From Oscillospiraceae bacterium (GTDB lineage Bacteria; Bacillota; Clostridia; Saccharofermentanales; Saccharofermentanaceae), in assembly GCA_902782125.1 (NCBI GenBank), contig CACZMA010000005.1:62001-126000 (forward strand): a stretch of DNA of 64,000 bases, in the 5' to 3' direction. Both the position numbers and the translations under genes were made by a program. Below are positions 14,820-24,191 of this stretch, one piece after another; the stretch's first letter is position 1, and every line of letters begins with the position of its first letter. The notes below the pieces were generated by a model. The model worked only from the letters and a program-made list of their open reading frames with translations. It was not told the origin of the DNA and searched no databases.

Positions 14820-15980
14820 ATGATCGGATTCGAGTATTACAACCCCGCGAAGATCGTTTTCGGGGAGGATTCTGAGAAGAGTCTGAAGTCGCTGCTGAAG
14901 CAGTACAATGTCACATCGCTCCTGCTGGTGTACAGCGGTGACTTCATCAAGACCTTGGGCATCTACGATGTGATCACGGAAGCGGTATCTGAGCTTGGCA
15001 TCAGGTTCTCTGAGAGCGGAGAAGTGGTACCGAATCCCTCGATCGAACTCGTAAGAAAGCTTGTCGCACAGGGCAAGGAAGATAAAGTTGACTTCGTTCT
15101 GGCGGTCGGTGGAGGCAGCTCCATCGACACCGCCAAGGCGATAGCACTCGGTATACCGTTCGATGGTGATGTCTGGGATTTCTTCGATAAGGGCGCAACC
15201 CCCGATGAAGTCCTCAATATCGGAGTCATAGCGACAACGGCATCGAGCGGTTCCGAGACTTCCAACGCGGCGATTCTCTCGTACGGCGAGTGGAAGAAGG
15301 GCTTCGAGGATGACCGCATCATACCGAAGTTCGCCATCATGAACCCGAAGTATACCGTGAACCTTCCGGCATACCAGACCTTCGTAGGTATCGCAGATGT
15401 CTATTCACACCTTCTCGAAAGGTATTTCTCCGACGAGAAGAACTCCGACACGACAGACTACCTCATCGAAGGTGCGATAAGGGCACTGCTCGTTAATGCA
15501 GACAGGCTTATAGAAGATCAGAAGAACATCAACGCAAGAGCAGAGATCCAGTGGCTCGCATCTGTCGCGCACAACAACTTCCTCGACGCCGGAAGGTCCG
15601 CAGACTGGGGATCACACCGCATCGAACATGAGCTGTCCGCACAGTACAACATCACACATGGTGAAGGTATGGCTATTGTCTTCACGGCATGGACGAAGTA
15701 CATGGCAGAAGTTAAGCCCTGGAGACTCGCGCTTCTCGCGAGCAGGGTATACGGCAAGGATCCGTATGACTATTCAGAGAAGGAGCGCGCACTTCTCTTA
15801 TCCGAAGAACTCGAGAAGTTCTTCCGGAAGCTCGGCCTTAAGACGCATCTGTCCGAACTGGGCATAGATGACAGGGACTTCGAGGTCATGGCAGAGCGCG
15901 CGACGGCAGGCGGTACGGTCGGACACTATGTCCCGCTGGACGCAGCCAGATTCAAAGAGATCTTAAAGCTCGCGCTTTAA
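14820..15980 (+). CDS. Iron-containing alcohol dehydrogenase
   Basis: 386 residues with GGAGG upstream, 27 bases after metQ. Group III ADH fold: NAD(P)-binding GGGSSIDTAKAIA near residue 98; metal ligands expected from an Asp near residue 190 and the His-rich segments NNFLDAGRSADWGSHRIEHEL and THGEGMAI near residues 258-285. It resembles the BdhA/YqhD-like butanol dehydrogenase branch, an aldehyde or ketone reductase in the cytoplasm. The substrate is unknown. Position behind the metQ attenuator ties its expression to sulfur supply. Confidence 0.88.
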   Translation: MIGFEYYNPAKIVFGEDSEKSLKSLLKQYNVTSLLLVYSGDFIKTLGIYDVITEAVSELGIRFSESGEVVPNPSIELVRKLVAQGKEDKVDFVLAVGGGSSIDTAKAIALGIPFDGDVWDFFDKGATPDEVLNIGVIATTASSGSETSNAAILSYGEWKKGFEDDRIIPKFAIMNPKYTVNLPAYQTFVGIADVYSHLLERYFSDEKNSDTTDYLIEGAIRALLVNADRLIEDQKNINARAEIQWLASVAHNNFLDAGRSADWGSHRIEHELSAQYNITHGEGMAIVFTAWTKYMAEVKPWRLALLASRVYGKDPYDYSEKERALLLSEELEKFFRKLGLKTHLSELGIDDRDFEVMAERATAGGTVGHYVPLDAARFKEILKLAL

Positions 15981-16020
15981 GCAGATAAATACCGAGAAAA
16001 TCGCAAAGGAGATCACAACA

Positions 16021-16575
16021 ATGGCTAGGATCAAGTTAGTCGAACAGAACGAAGCAACAGGTGCCGAGAAGGAGCGCTACGATGAGCTCGCCGGCCGCAA
16101 CGCAGTAACAAACATGAAGAAGGGCCTTCTTAATGACGCTGCTACTTATGACGCATACATGGCATGGTACACATCCTGGAACCGTCTTGTAGAAGTCATC
16201 GGCGAGAAGGATGCCATCCTCTATGCACACAAGATATCTACAACAAATTCATGCCAGCTCTGCTCACTGTTCTTCATCAGTGATGTTAAGGGCCTCGGCC
16301 TCGATCCCGCAAACCTCGTATATGATGAGAAGGAGACACTCCTTGCCCAGCTCGCAGAGCAGATCGTAAAGGATCCTACGGCAGTATCGGATGAACTCAT
16401 CGATAACCTCAAGAAGTTCTTCAACGATCAGGAACTCGTAGTCATCGTAGGCTTCGCAGGACAGATGATCGCTACAAATAACTTCAACGCCGTATTCAAG
16501 ATCGATGTGGACAAGCGTCTGCTTCCCCTGATCGACGAATTCAAGCCAGCTACCTGGAGAGAAGCAATCAAGTAA
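16021..16575 (+). CDS. AhpD-like / carboxymuconolactone decarboxylase family protein
   Basis: 184 residues with an AAAGGAGA ribosome site, 40 bases after the ADH gene. All-helical CMD/AhpD-like fold; the region KISTTNSCQLCSLFFISD near residue 80 carries a CxxC pair where AhpD proteins have their redox-active cysteines. A peroxide- or thiol-related role is likely by family, but substrates of most members are unknown. Last gene of the metQ-ADH-AhpD unit, closed by a strong terminator. Confidence 0.75.
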   Translation: MARIKLVEQNEATGAEKERYDELAGRNAVTNMKKGLLNDAATYDAYMAWYTSWNRLVEVIGEKDAILYAHKISTTNSCQLCSLFFISDVKGLGLDPANLVYDEKETLLAQLAEQIVKDPTAVSDELIDNLKKFFNDQELVVIVGFAGQMIATNNFNAVFKIDVDKRLLPLIDEFKPATWREAIK

Positions 16576-16599
16576 TAAAACCTATTCCTTCAGCCGGAG

Positions 16600-16625
16600 G
16601 GAAGGGCATTCGTGCCCTTCCTTTT
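16600..16625 (+). terminator. Terminator of the metQ operon
   Basis: Stem GGAAGGGCA/TGCCCTTCC (9 bp) closed by a TTCG tetraloop and followed by TTTT, starting 24 bases after the stop codon. Confidence 0.93.
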
Positions 16626-16654
16626 GGTATTTCCGGAATATGGAAAGTCACAGG

Positions 16655-16683
16655 TTGTTAGAGCGGGAAAATTCTGCGACAAT
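16655..16683 (+). promoter_or_regulatory. Promoter of the serine acetyltransferase gene
   Basis: TTGTTA at 16655-16660, 17 bases, GACAAT at 16678-16683. It would start transcription near 16690, which argues against the TTG/ATG starts at 16683-16686 and for the ATG at 16719. Confidence 0.5.
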
Positions 16684-16718
16684 TGATGCATAATTATCTT
16701 GAAGGCGGTAAGCAGATA

Positions 16719-17675
16719 ATGGATAACAGTATAAAAGAAGAGATAGGCAATCTTGTTGACAGAGTCCTGGACGATTATAAGGGCGGGAAGAATATCGATG
16801 CTGCGGACATCCTGGGCAAGCCCGACCGCAATGAAGTCATCGACATCATCAACAATCTGTTCATCGTGGTGTATCCCGGATACTTCAGGGACCGCACCTA
16901 TAAGAGCTATAACCGCGAGAACGGCATAGCGGTGCTCATAGAAGATATCTTCTACCGTCTGAACAAGCAGATCTGCCTCGCATTGGATTTCTGCAAGATG
17001 AGAGGCACAATGACAGAAGATGACAGGGAGAAGGAGAGCTACCGCATTACCTATGAGTTCTTCAACAGACTCCCGAAGATAAGAGAGTATCTCGAGACCG
17101 ATCTTCTTGCGACATATGACGGAGATCCTGCCGCAGGCAGCTTCGAAGAGATAATCCTTGCATACCCGGGCCTCATCGCGATCACGGTATACAGACTTGC
17201 TCACGAACTGTATCTGCTCAATGTACCCGTCATCCCGAGACTCATGACCGAGTTTGCTCACTCCAAGACAGGAATCGATATCCATCCTGGTGCCACCATC
17301 GGCAAGAGCTTCTTCATCGATCACGGTACAGGTATCGTTGTAGGTGAGACCTCGATCATCGGTGAGAATGTTAAGATCTATCAGGGCGTAACGATAGGCG
17401 CTCTCTCCACGAGAGGCGGCCAGAAGCTGTCAGGCAAGAAGCGTCATCCGACCATAGAAGACGGAGTAGTCATCTATGCGGGTGCATCCATCCTCGGCGG
17501 TGACACTGTCATCGGTAAGAACACCGTCATCGGAGGCAACACCTTCATTACGGGTCCTGTTCCTGCGGACACCAGAGTCAGCATCAAGAACCCCGAGATG
17601 GAGTACAAGACCAAGGGCAAGGATGCCGTCAAAGAGGAGATCCCTCAGGGCGACGCCTGGTTCTACGTAATCTAA
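16719..17675 (+). CDS. cysE: Serine O-acetyltransferase (EpsC/CysE type)
   Basis: 318 residues from the ATG at 16719, chosen from the promoter position and an upstream GAAGGCGGT. Helical N-terminal half (~190 residues), then left-handed beta-helix hexapeptide repeats (IDIHPGATIGKSFFIDHG, GIVVGETSIIGENVKIYQGVTIGA, VVIYAGASILGG). The His/Asp catalytic residues are in IDIHPGA and FFIDHGTG. It makes O-acetylserine from serine and acetyl-CoA, the substrate of the cysteine synthase-like enzyme at 8391. The long N-terminal domain matches the EpsC branch. Convergent with the LysR gene; the two stop codons overlap by three bases. Confidence 0.93.
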   Translation: MDNSIKEEIGNLVDRVLDDYKGGKNIDAADILGKPDRNEVIDIINNLFIVVYPGYFRDRTYKSYNRENGIAVLIEDIFYRLNKQICLALDFCKMRGTMTEDDREKESYRITYEFFNRLPKIREYLETDLLATYDGDPAAGSFEEIILAYPGLIAITVYRLAHELYLLNVPVIPRLMTEFAHSKTGIDIHPGATIGKSFFIDHGTGIVVGETSIIGENVKIYQGVTIGALSTRGGQKLSGKKRHPTIEDGVVIYAGASILGGDTVIGKNTVIGGNTFITGPVPADTRVSIKNPEMEYKTKGKDAVKEEIPQGDAWFYVI

Positions 17676-18571
17676 GCAGTCAGAGACTTCAGGATATCTA
17701 TGTATTCTGATGTCAGATGTGACGGGCGGATCGATCCCGGAAGGATATAACCTATCTCCATATAGTCATCGACCTTGAGCTTCTTGGCGATGATGTTTGG
17801 TCCGTTCAGTTCTTCGTTGATGATGCCGCTGCATATAGTGTACCCGTTAAGACCTATCAGCATGTTGAACAGCGTGGCTCTGTCCAGCACGACGAGCTCT
17901 TTGTCGCTGTCTACGGTGCTCAGTATCTCTTCCGAGAAGTAGAACGAGTTATGGCTTCCCTGTTCGTATGACAGACGGGGATAAGGCTTCAAGTCATCTA
18001 ATGTGAGATACTTCTTCTTTGCAAGAGGTGAGTTCTTGCCGATGAATACATGCGGCTTGGCCCTGAACAGCGGAGTGAATGACAGGCCGTTGTCCTTCAG
18101 CGTCTTCCTGATTACTTCCTCATTGAACTTATTAAGATAGAGTATGCCTATCTCGCTCCTTAAGTGAGCGACATCGTCGATGATATTGAACGTCTGCGTC
18201 TCTCTCATATGGAACTCATACTTGTCCGCACCGCTCCTTTTGAGAAGCTCCACGAAAGCTTCCACCGCAAACGAGTAGTGCTGGGCAGACACATAGAACT
18301 TCAGCTTACCCGATTCCTTGCCGGCATAACGTTCCTCTATAAGTTCAGTCTGATCGAGGACCTGCCTCGCATATCCGAGGAACTCTTCGCCTTCGGAGGT
18401 GAGTTTTATGCCTTTGTTCGACCTTATGAAGATCGTGATGCCGAACTCGTTCTCGAGTTCATGGATGGCGGCGGTAAGGCTCGGCTGAGCGATATATAGC
18501 CTCTTGGCAGCACCGGTGATGTTGCCTTCTTCTGCTACGGTCACTACATATTGAAGCTGCTTGAGTGTCAT
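17672..18571 (-). CDS. LysR-family transcriptional regulator
   Basis: 299 residues, standard LysR length. N-terminal HTH in LKQLQYVVTVAEEGNITGAAKRLYIAQPSLTAAIHELE (residues 3-40); the rest is a periplasmic-binding-like effector domain. It is divergent from metE-metF with a 155-base gap holding a candidate LysR box, and convergent on serine acetyltransferase. By position it is a MetR- or CysL-like activator of metE; MetR uses homocysteine as co-inducer. The effector here is unknown. Confidence 0.9.
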   Translation of the reverse strand: MTLKQLQYVVTVAEEGNITGAAKRLYIAQPSLTAAIHELENEFGITIFIRSNKGIKLTSEGEEFLGYARQVLDQTELIEERYAGKESGKLKFYVSAQHYSFAVEAFVELLKRSGADKYEFHMRETQTFNIIDDVAHLRSEIGILYLNKFNEEVIRKTLKDNGLSFTPLFRAKPHVFIGKNSPLAKKKYLTLDDLKPYPRLSYEQGSHNSFYFSEEILSTVDSDKELVVLDRATLFNMLIGLNGYTICSGIINEELNGPNIIAKKLKVDDYMEIGYILPGSIRPSHLTSEYIDILKSLTA

Positions 18572-18619
18572 GGTATCACGCTCCTTAACATAGATTTTGA
18601 ACTGATTATATCACTTGCA

Positions 18620-18634
18620 ATAGAATGTATCTAT
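18620..18634. promoter_or_regulatory. Candidate LysR box in the LysR-metE intergenic region
   Basis: ATAGA-ATGTA-TCTAT: perfect 5-bp arms around 5 bases, containing the T-N11-A pattern typical of LysR sites. It lies 24 bases upstream of the -35 box of the metE promoter, suited to activation and autorepression. Confidence 0.55.
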
Positions 18635-18657
18635 GGTAAACAGGCGGTTATATGTAT

Positions 18658-18686
18658 TTTACCCATCTAATCAGTGGGTTTATACT
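18658..18686 (+). promoter_or_regulatory. metE: metE promoter with ACCCA-N9-TGGGT palindrome in the spacer
   Basis: TTTACC at 18658-18663, 17 bases, TATACT at 18681-18686. ACCCA (18661-18665) and TGGGT (18675-18679) form a palindrome with the same 5-9-5 geometry as the two ACCTA-N9-TAGGT operators and 12 of 19 bases identical to them. The changed arm base is compensated (T-A to C-G). It may be a third, weaker site of the same regulator. Confidence 0.6.
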
Positions 18687-18726
18687 CCGAACCATTAAAA
18701 CAAAGGTTTACACGGAGGAATTACAT

Positions 18727-20982
18727 ATGAACACATCAGTTATCGGATACCCCAGGATCGGTAAGGACAGAGAGCTTAAGTTCGCATCTGAGAAGTTCTT
18801 CAGGGGCGAGATAAGTGAAGCGGAGCTCCGGGACGTTGCAAAGAGCATCAGAAGAGAAGATCTTCTTAAGCAGAAGGAAGCAGGCATCACCTATATCTCT
18901 TCTAATGACTTCTCATTCTATGACAACGTTCTCGATACGGCTTTCCTGTTCGGAATCGTGCCTCAGAGATATAAGGATCTGGGCCTTACTGACCTCGGAA
19001 CATACTTTGCCATGGCAAGAGGATATCAGGGAGATAAGGGCAACGTTAAGGCTCTCGCGATGAAGAAGTGGTTCAACACAAACTACCACTACCTTGTTCC
19101 CGAGATCGACGACGATACCGTCATCTCACTGACAGGAAGCAAGCCCGTTGATGAATTCGTTGAAGCAAAGGAATCAGGCGTCACGACAAAGACGGCTATT
19201 GTAGGACCTTTTACTTTCCTTAAGCTTGCCAGGTTCACCGGCACAAAGAAGATCGCAGACGTATCCGGCATACTTACTTCTGAATATGTTAAGCTCGTAT
19301 CCGCTCTTGCAGGCAAGGGTCTTGAGCTTATCGAGTTTGACGAGCCTTATCTCGTAAGAGATCTTAACGGCGAAGACATCGAACTGTTCAGGAATATCTA
19401 TAGTGAGATCCTCGCAAACAAGAACGGCGTTAAGGTTCTCCTTCAGACATACTTCGGCGATATCAGGGATATCTATAAGGATGTAACTTCACTTGACTTT
19501 GATGCTATCGGTCTGGACTTTATCGAAGGCAAGAAGACACTTGAACTCGTAAGCGGCAGCGGCTTCCCTGCAGATAAGACTCTCTTCGCAGGCATAGTAA
19601 ACGGCAAGAATATTTGGAGGAACGATTACAAAAAGTCTCTTGATATCCTGAAGGACATTGGTGTATCCGATGTTGTCGTCAGCACTTCCTGCTCACTGCT
19701 GCATGTTCCGTACACGCTTGCAGGCGAGACGAAGCTCGGAGACGAGTATACGAAGCACCTCGCATTTGCGGAAGAGAAGCTGGCTGAACTTAAGGATATT
19801 GCTGCACTTGCCGGAACTGACTATGAGAGCGAAGAGGCGTTCAGGAAGAATCAGGAACTGTTCTCGGGAAGAGTGAACAGTGAGGACAAAGAGGTACAGG
19901 CTGCTGTTGCTGCCATAACAGAAGCAGACTATGTAAGGCTTCCCGTAAGATCCGAGCGAGAGAAGATCCAGAAGGATAAGCTTGCCCTGCCTAAGTTCCC
20001 GACAACGACGATCGGATCCTTCCCTCAGACACCTGATGTAAGGAAGAACAGACAGGAGTTCAAGAAGGGGCTCAAGACAAGGGAAGAGTATGTGGAGTTC
20101 AACAAACAGAAGATCGCAGAGTGCATCAGACTCCAGGAGCAGATCGGCCTTGATGTCCTCGTGCACGGAGAGTTCGAGAGGAACGACATGGTCGAGTATT
20201 TCGGTGAGAACCTGAACGGATATATCTTCACAGAGAAAGCGTGGGTACAGTCTTACGGCACACGTAACGTAAAGCCGCCGATCATATGGGGTGATGTATC
20301 GCGTAAGGCCCCCATCACGGTGGAGTGGTCGAAGTTTGCCCAGAGCTGCACGGATAAGCCGGTCAAGGGCATGCTCACGGGTCCCGTTACGATCCTCAAC
20401 TGGTCCTTCCCGAGAGAAGACATCTCCATTAAGGAGAGCATCCTGCAGATAGCGCTCGCGATCAGAGACGAGGTCCTTGATCTCGAGGCGAACGGCATAG
20501 GCATCATCCAGATCGACGAGGCTGCACTGCGCGAGAAGCTCCCCTTAAGGAAGAGTGACTGGTATTCAGAGTATCTTGACTTCACCATTCCCGCGTTCAG
20601 ACTCGTGCACAGCAAGGTCAAGCCCGAGACTCAGATCCACACGCACATGTGCTACAGCGAGTTCACGGATATCATCCCCGCCATTGATGCGATGGATGCG
20701 GACGTCATCACATTCGAGGCTTCGCGTTCCGATCTTCAGATCCTGGATTCTCTTAAGGAGAACAACTTTGAGACCGAGGTCGGCCCCGGTGTATATGACA
20801 TCCACAGTCCCCGCGTTCCTTCCGTGGAGGAGATAGTATCCGCCCTTACAAAGATGAGGGCAAAGATCGATGACAGCAAGCTCTGGGTCAACCCGGACTG
20901 CGGACTTAAGACAAGAGGCAATGAGGAGACCGTGAAGAGCCTCACAAACCTTGTTGCAGCCGCTAAGCAGATCAGGGGTTAA
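18727..20982 (+). CDS. metE: Cobalamin-independent methionine synthase
   Basis: 751 residues from the ATG at 18727, which has GGAGGA upstream. It begins with the MetE hallmark [15 protein letters not shown]. The N-terminal half is a duplicated barrel; the C-terminal half has the Zn and homocysteine site: [18 protein letters not shown] (His and Cys ligands), FEASRS (acid ligand) and NPDCGLKTR (Cys ligand). It transfers the methyl group of methyl-tetrahydrofolate-polyglutamate to homocysteine. metF follows 3 bp later and supplies the methyl donor. No SAM or cobalamin riboswitch is seen upstream; control appears to be by the divergent LysR protein and possibly the ACCCA-N9-TGGGT site. Confidence 0.97.
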   Translation: MNTSVIGYPRIGKDRELKFASEKFFRGEISEAELRDVAKSIRREDLLKQKEAGITYISSNDFSFYDNVLDTAFLFGIVPQRYKDLGLTDLGTYFAMARGYQGDKGNVKALAMKKWFNTNYHYLVPEIDDDTVISLTGSKPVDEFVEAKESGVTTKTAIVGPFTFLKLARFTGTKKIADVSGILTSEYVKLVSALAGKGLELIEFDEPYLVRDLNGEDIELFRNIYSEILANKNGVKVLLQTYFGDIRDIYKDVTSLDFDAIGLDFIEGKKTLELVSGSGFPADKTLFAGIVNGKNIWRNDYKKSLDILKDIGVSDVVVSTSCSLLHVPYTLAGETKLGDEYTKHLAFAEEKLAELKDIAALAGTDYESEEAFRKNQELFSGRVNSEDKEVQAAVAAITEADYVRLPVRSEREKIQKDKLALPKFPTTTIGSFPQTPDVRKNRQEFKKGLKTREEYVEFNKQKIAECIRLQEQIGLDVLVHGEFERNDMVEYFGENLNGYIFTEKAWVQSYGTRNVKPPIIWGDVSRKAPITVEWSKFAQSCTDKPVKGMLTGPVTILNWSFPREDISIKESILQIALAIRDEVLDLEANGIGIIQIDEAALREKLPLRKSDWYSEYLDFTIPAFRLVHSKVKPETQIHTHMCYSEFTDIIPAIDAMDADVITFEASRSDLQILDSLKENNFETEVGPGVYDIHSPRVPSVEEIVSALTKMRAKIDDSKLWVNPDCGLKTRGNEETVKSLTNLVAAAKQIRG

Positions 20983-20985
20983 GGC

Positions 20986-21843
20986 ATGAAGGTATCACAG
21001 GTATACGGTAAGAAGAGAAGTCTCTCGTTCGAGATATTCCCGCCGAAGAAGGACACCGAACTGTCGAATATCGATGCGACGCTCGAGGTCTTATCCGAAC
21101 TGGAGCCCGACTTCATAAGCGTTACTTTCGGCGCAGGGGGATCGTCCAACTGCAACCGTACGATCGAGCTTGCAAAGAAGATCAAGTACGAGTATAAGAT
21201 CGAGCCTGTGGTGCATCTTACCTGTCTGCACTACGACAGGAATGAGATAGATGAGTTTGCCAAAATCCTGAAGGACGAGGGAATCGAGAACATCCTGGCG
21301 CTCAGGGGAGATGCGAACCCGAATGTGCCGACGAAGAATGACTTTAAGCACTCGTCCGATCTTATCTCTTATCTTAAGAACGGCAACGACTTCTGCTTCC
21401 TGGGTGCCTGCTATCCGGAGTGCCATCCGGAATCGGCCGGCGTCGTATCCGAGATAAAGAGCCTTAAGAAGAAAGTCGATGCCGGAGCCGAAGTGCTCCT
21501 GTCACAGCTGTTCTTCGATAACGAGATATTCTACAGGTTCCACGACGAATGCAGGATCGCAGATATCGACGTGCCTGTGATACCGGGCGTCATGCCGGTC
21601 ATCAACGCCGCGCAGATCAAGCGCATGGTCTCGATGTGCAACGCATCCTTCCCGAGAAGGTTTCAGAAGATAATCTCGAGATATGAGGACAACAGGGATG
21701 CTCTCTTCGATGCGGGAATGTCCTACTGTTTAAGCCAGATAATCGACCTTCTCGTGAGCGACATCAGCGGGATACATCTTTACACCATGAACAACCCGAT
21801 GGTGGCCCGGAGGATATGCGAGGGCATTAAGAATATCGTTTAA
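20986..21843 (+). CDS. metF: 5,10-methylenetetrahydrofolate reductase
   Basis: 285 residues, normal MetF length. Beta/alpha barrel with FAD site: SLSFEIFPPKKD at the N-terminus, SVTFGAGGSS near residue 46, the DLRGD-like ILALRGDAN near 107, and PGVMPVINAAQI near 200. It reduces methylene-THF to methyl-THF for MetE. It starts 3 bp after the metE stop in the same operon. In anaerobes MetF often lacks NADH oxidase activity and works with partner proteins; no partner gene is adjacent here. Confidence 0.95.
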   Translation: MKVSQVYGKKRSLSFEIFPPKKDTELSNIDATLEVLSELEPDFISVTFGAGGSSNCNRTIELAKKIKYEYKIEPVVHLTCLHYDRNEIDEFAKILKDEGIENILALRGDANPNVPTKNDFKHSSDLISYLKNGNDFCFLGACYPECHPESAGVVSEIKSLKKKVDAGAEVLLSQLFFDNEIFYRFHDECRIADIDVPVIPGVMPVINAAQIKRMVSMCNASFPRRFQKIISRYEDNRDALFDAGMSYCLSQIIDLLVSDISGIHLYTMNNPMVARRICEGIKNIV

Positions 21844-21852
21844 AAGTAAAGA

Positions 21853-21883
21853 CCGGATCTCATGGATCCGGCCTTCGCTTTTT
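21853..21883 (+). terminator. Terminator of metE-metF
   Basis: Stem CCGGATC/GATCCGG with a short loop, followed after CCTTCGC by TTTTT. Starts about 10 bases after the metF stop. Confidence 0.8.
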
Positions 21884-21905
21884 GGGGTTTTATTATGACT
21901 GACGT

Positions 21906-23213
21906 TTACAGCAATGTTGACTTGTTCCTGCCGCCTTCCTTGGCTTCGTACAGGGCCTTGTCCATCCTGTCGAAAGCCTTCTGGAAGTCATCGCCGGGCT
22001 TGATCTCGGTAACGCCGACAGAGCAGGTGATGTGCATGATGTTCGGGAACTCGTAGATCTCTATCTTCTTTCTGATCTCTTCTGCGATAGCCAGACCTTC
22101 GCTGCCGTTCATGCCGCGGCATACCACAACGAATTCCTCGCCGCCCCAGCGTCCTGCCAGGACTTTCTTCTCCGCTGCCGTATCTCTTAAGATGCCTGCA
22201 AAGCACTTCAGCGTCGTATCGCCGTCGGCATGGCCGTAGTTATCGTTGACCGACTTGAAGTGGTCGAGGTCGAGCATCATGATCGATACGGGCTCGTTTG
22301 TCTGCTGGCAGTTCGCGATGGCATTGTTCAGCTGTGACTCGATCTCGCCGTGGTTGAATACTCCTGTGAGCGGATCTCTTGTAGCCTTCTCTTCATACTG
22401 CTGAAGGGTGGAGATCATCTCCATCGAAGTCTCGTTGTTGTCCTGTACCATGAAGACAAATCTGTAGTCGTCATCGTTATAGGTCTGCGCACGGCTGAAG
22501 ATGAGCTTGACCCAGATGAACTTGCCTTCGAGGTTACGCATCATACAATCATATGATGATGTTCTTCCGGGAGTGAAATTCTTCTTAAGGAACTCAGGGT
22601 CGGTGCGGCGCAGGAACTCTTCCTGATCCTCAGGCCAGATCATGTTGACGATCATCATCCTCCATTCGGAGTACTTCAGGTTGTAGTTAACGACGTCGTC
22701 GGAGATCTCGGTTACGTTGATGCTGCTCGTTGTGTCTGCAGCGAGGTCGATATACATGGAGAAGAGGTAAGAACCCTGGATGGTATTGATCTTCTTTGCC
22801 GTGAGGGATTCCTGGAGGGATTCGTCATCGTCGAACTCATCGAGGATGAAGATATACTTGGTGGCATTCTCAACGGGATATACCGTCAGCTGCACGAGAT
22901 GTGGCTTCTCTTCACCTTCCAGCGCGATCTTAAGACGGCGGCTGTACTTGGACTTGAACTCTCCCGTATTGTCCGCGAAGATCTGGTAATCGCCGGAGAC
23001 CTTCTCGCTCGATCCCTCGAAATGGAACCACAGGTCCAGTATCAGGTCATGGTAGATGCCGTCAGGCTGGAGGAGACGTTCGAACATCCCGCGGCGTACT
23101 ATTGTCTTGTATGCATCGACTGCCGGATCGATAAGGATTATCGCGCCGACATTGTCATAGAACAGCTGTGATATCTCGTTGATCTTGTAATCATCCAGAT
23201 TCCTGTTGCCCAT
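21906..23213 (-). CDS. PAS-GGDEF diguanylate cyclase
   Basis: 435 residues with GGAGG upstream of the ATG. The N-terminal ~270 residues hold PAS-like sensory folds; one typical PAS C-terminal strand is EGKFIWVKLIFSRA. The GGDEF domain covers residues ~275-430: RDPLTGVFNHGEIESQL opens it, DLDHFKSVNDNYGHADGD binds metal, and the active-site motif is GGEEF (near residue 360), an accepted active variant. No TM segment, so it is a cytoplasmic sensor making c-di-GMP. It stands alone between convergent metF and a divergent ABC transporter. Confidence 0.93.
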   Translation of the reverse strand: MGNRNLDDYKINEISQLFYDNVGAIILIDPAVDAYKTIVRRGMFERLLQPDGIYHDLILDLWFHFEGSSEKVSGDYQIFADNTGEFKSKYSRRLKIALEGEEKPHLVQLTVYPVENATKYIFILDEFDDDESLQESLTAKKINTIQGSYLFSMYIDLAADTTSSINVTEISDDVVNYNLKYSEWRMMIVNMIWPEDQEEFLRRTDPEFLKKNFTPGRTSSYDCMMRNLEGKFIWVKLIFSRAQTYNDDDYRFVFMVQDNNETSMEMISTLQQYEEKATRDPLTGVFNHGEIESQLNNAIANCQQTNEPVSIMMLDLDHFKSVNDNYGHADGDTTLKCFAGILRDTAAEKKVLAGRWGGEEFVVVCRGMNGSEGLAIAEEIRKKIEIYEFPNIMHITCSVGVTEIKPGDDFQKAFDRMDKALYEAKEGGRNKSTLL

Positions 23214-23453
23214 TTGAGCGTTCCTCCAAAATCATATGTTGTTTACGGATCGACAGACATGATCCACCCTTGTTTTGTAGCCAACTTGATTATAATTCCT
23301 CGATTATTAATTCGTATTAACTAAATGAAAACAAAGATTTATGAAGTTTGAAGTTGAATGAATTATTGATTAACAAACAATAATAGAATAGAAAAAGAAG
23401 TTCCTGCATGTATAGAATATGGAAAATCAACCGAAGCGGGGTATATCTGCCTT

Positions 23454-24191
23454 ATGATCGAAGCAAAGAACCTTACCATGATCTACGGAAACGGTCACAA
23501 GGCGACCGATGACATCTCCTTTGAGATCAGACCGGGCGAGATAGTCGGATTTGCCGGACCCAACGGTGCGGGCAAGACCACCGTCATCAAGATGCTTACC
23601 GGGATACTTAAGCCTTCGTCGGGAACGGCAGTCATCAACGGTCACGATATAAGCAAGGAACCCATCGAAGCCAAGATGTCCTTTGCATACATTGCCGATA
23701 ATCCGGATATCCTTATCCAGCTTACGGGACTTGAATACCTTAACTTCATTGCCGATATGTATGAGGTGCCGGAAGAAGTCAGGAAAGAGAAGATAGACAC
23801 ACTGTCTTCCAGATTCGGCATGACCGAAGTCCTGAACACTCAGATGCGCGAGTATTCACACGGCATGAGACAGAAACTCATGGTTATATCAGCGCTTATA
23901 CATAACCCGCCGGCATGGATCCTCGATGAGCCCATGACCGGACTTGATCCTTCTGCTGCGTTCGAACTCAAGCAGATGATGAGAGAGCATGCTGCCGCAG
24001 GTAATGCCGTGCTGTTCTCGACGCATGTCCTGGAAGTCGCAGAGCAGCTGTGCGACAGGATACTGATAATCAACAAAGGCAGGATAATCAGCGAAGGTAC
24101 ATTGGAGTCCCTTAAGAACGATCACCCCGGGCAGACTCTCGAAGAGATCTTCGTTAAGCTTACGGGAACTCCGGAGAATACAGATGAATAA
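23454..24191 (+). CDS. ABC transporter ATP-binding protein
   Basis: 245 residues. Walker A GPNGAGKTTVIK near residue 38, Q-loop, signature YSHGMRQKL (a variant of LSGGQ), Walker B AWILDEPMTGLDP near 160, H-loop FSTHVLE. The sequence is of the exporter ATPase type (CcmA/ABC-2 class). It overlaps the next gene, an ABC-2-like permease, by 8 bases, so the two form an exporter of unknown substrate. The ribosome binding site is weak (GCGGGG, 13 nt upstream). Confidence 0.92.
   Translation: MIEAKNLTMIYGNGHKATDDISFEIRPGEIVGFAGPNGAGKTTVIKMLTGILKPSSGTAVINGHDISKEPIEAKMSFAYIADNPDILIQLTGLEYLNFIADMYEVPEEVRKEKIDTLSSRFGMTEVLNTQMREYSHGMRQKLMVISALIHNPPAWILDEPMTGLDPSAAFELKQMMREHAAAGNAVLFSTHVLEVAEQLCDRILIINKGRIISEGTLESLKNDHPGQTLEEIFVKLTGTPENTDE

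Noticed and set aside
18572..18726. Possible SAM riboswitch, T-box or leader peptide upstream of metE
   Set aside because: The 155-base gap holds only a promoter and palindromes; no K-turn, T-box sequence, terminator or short ORF with a ribosome site was found.
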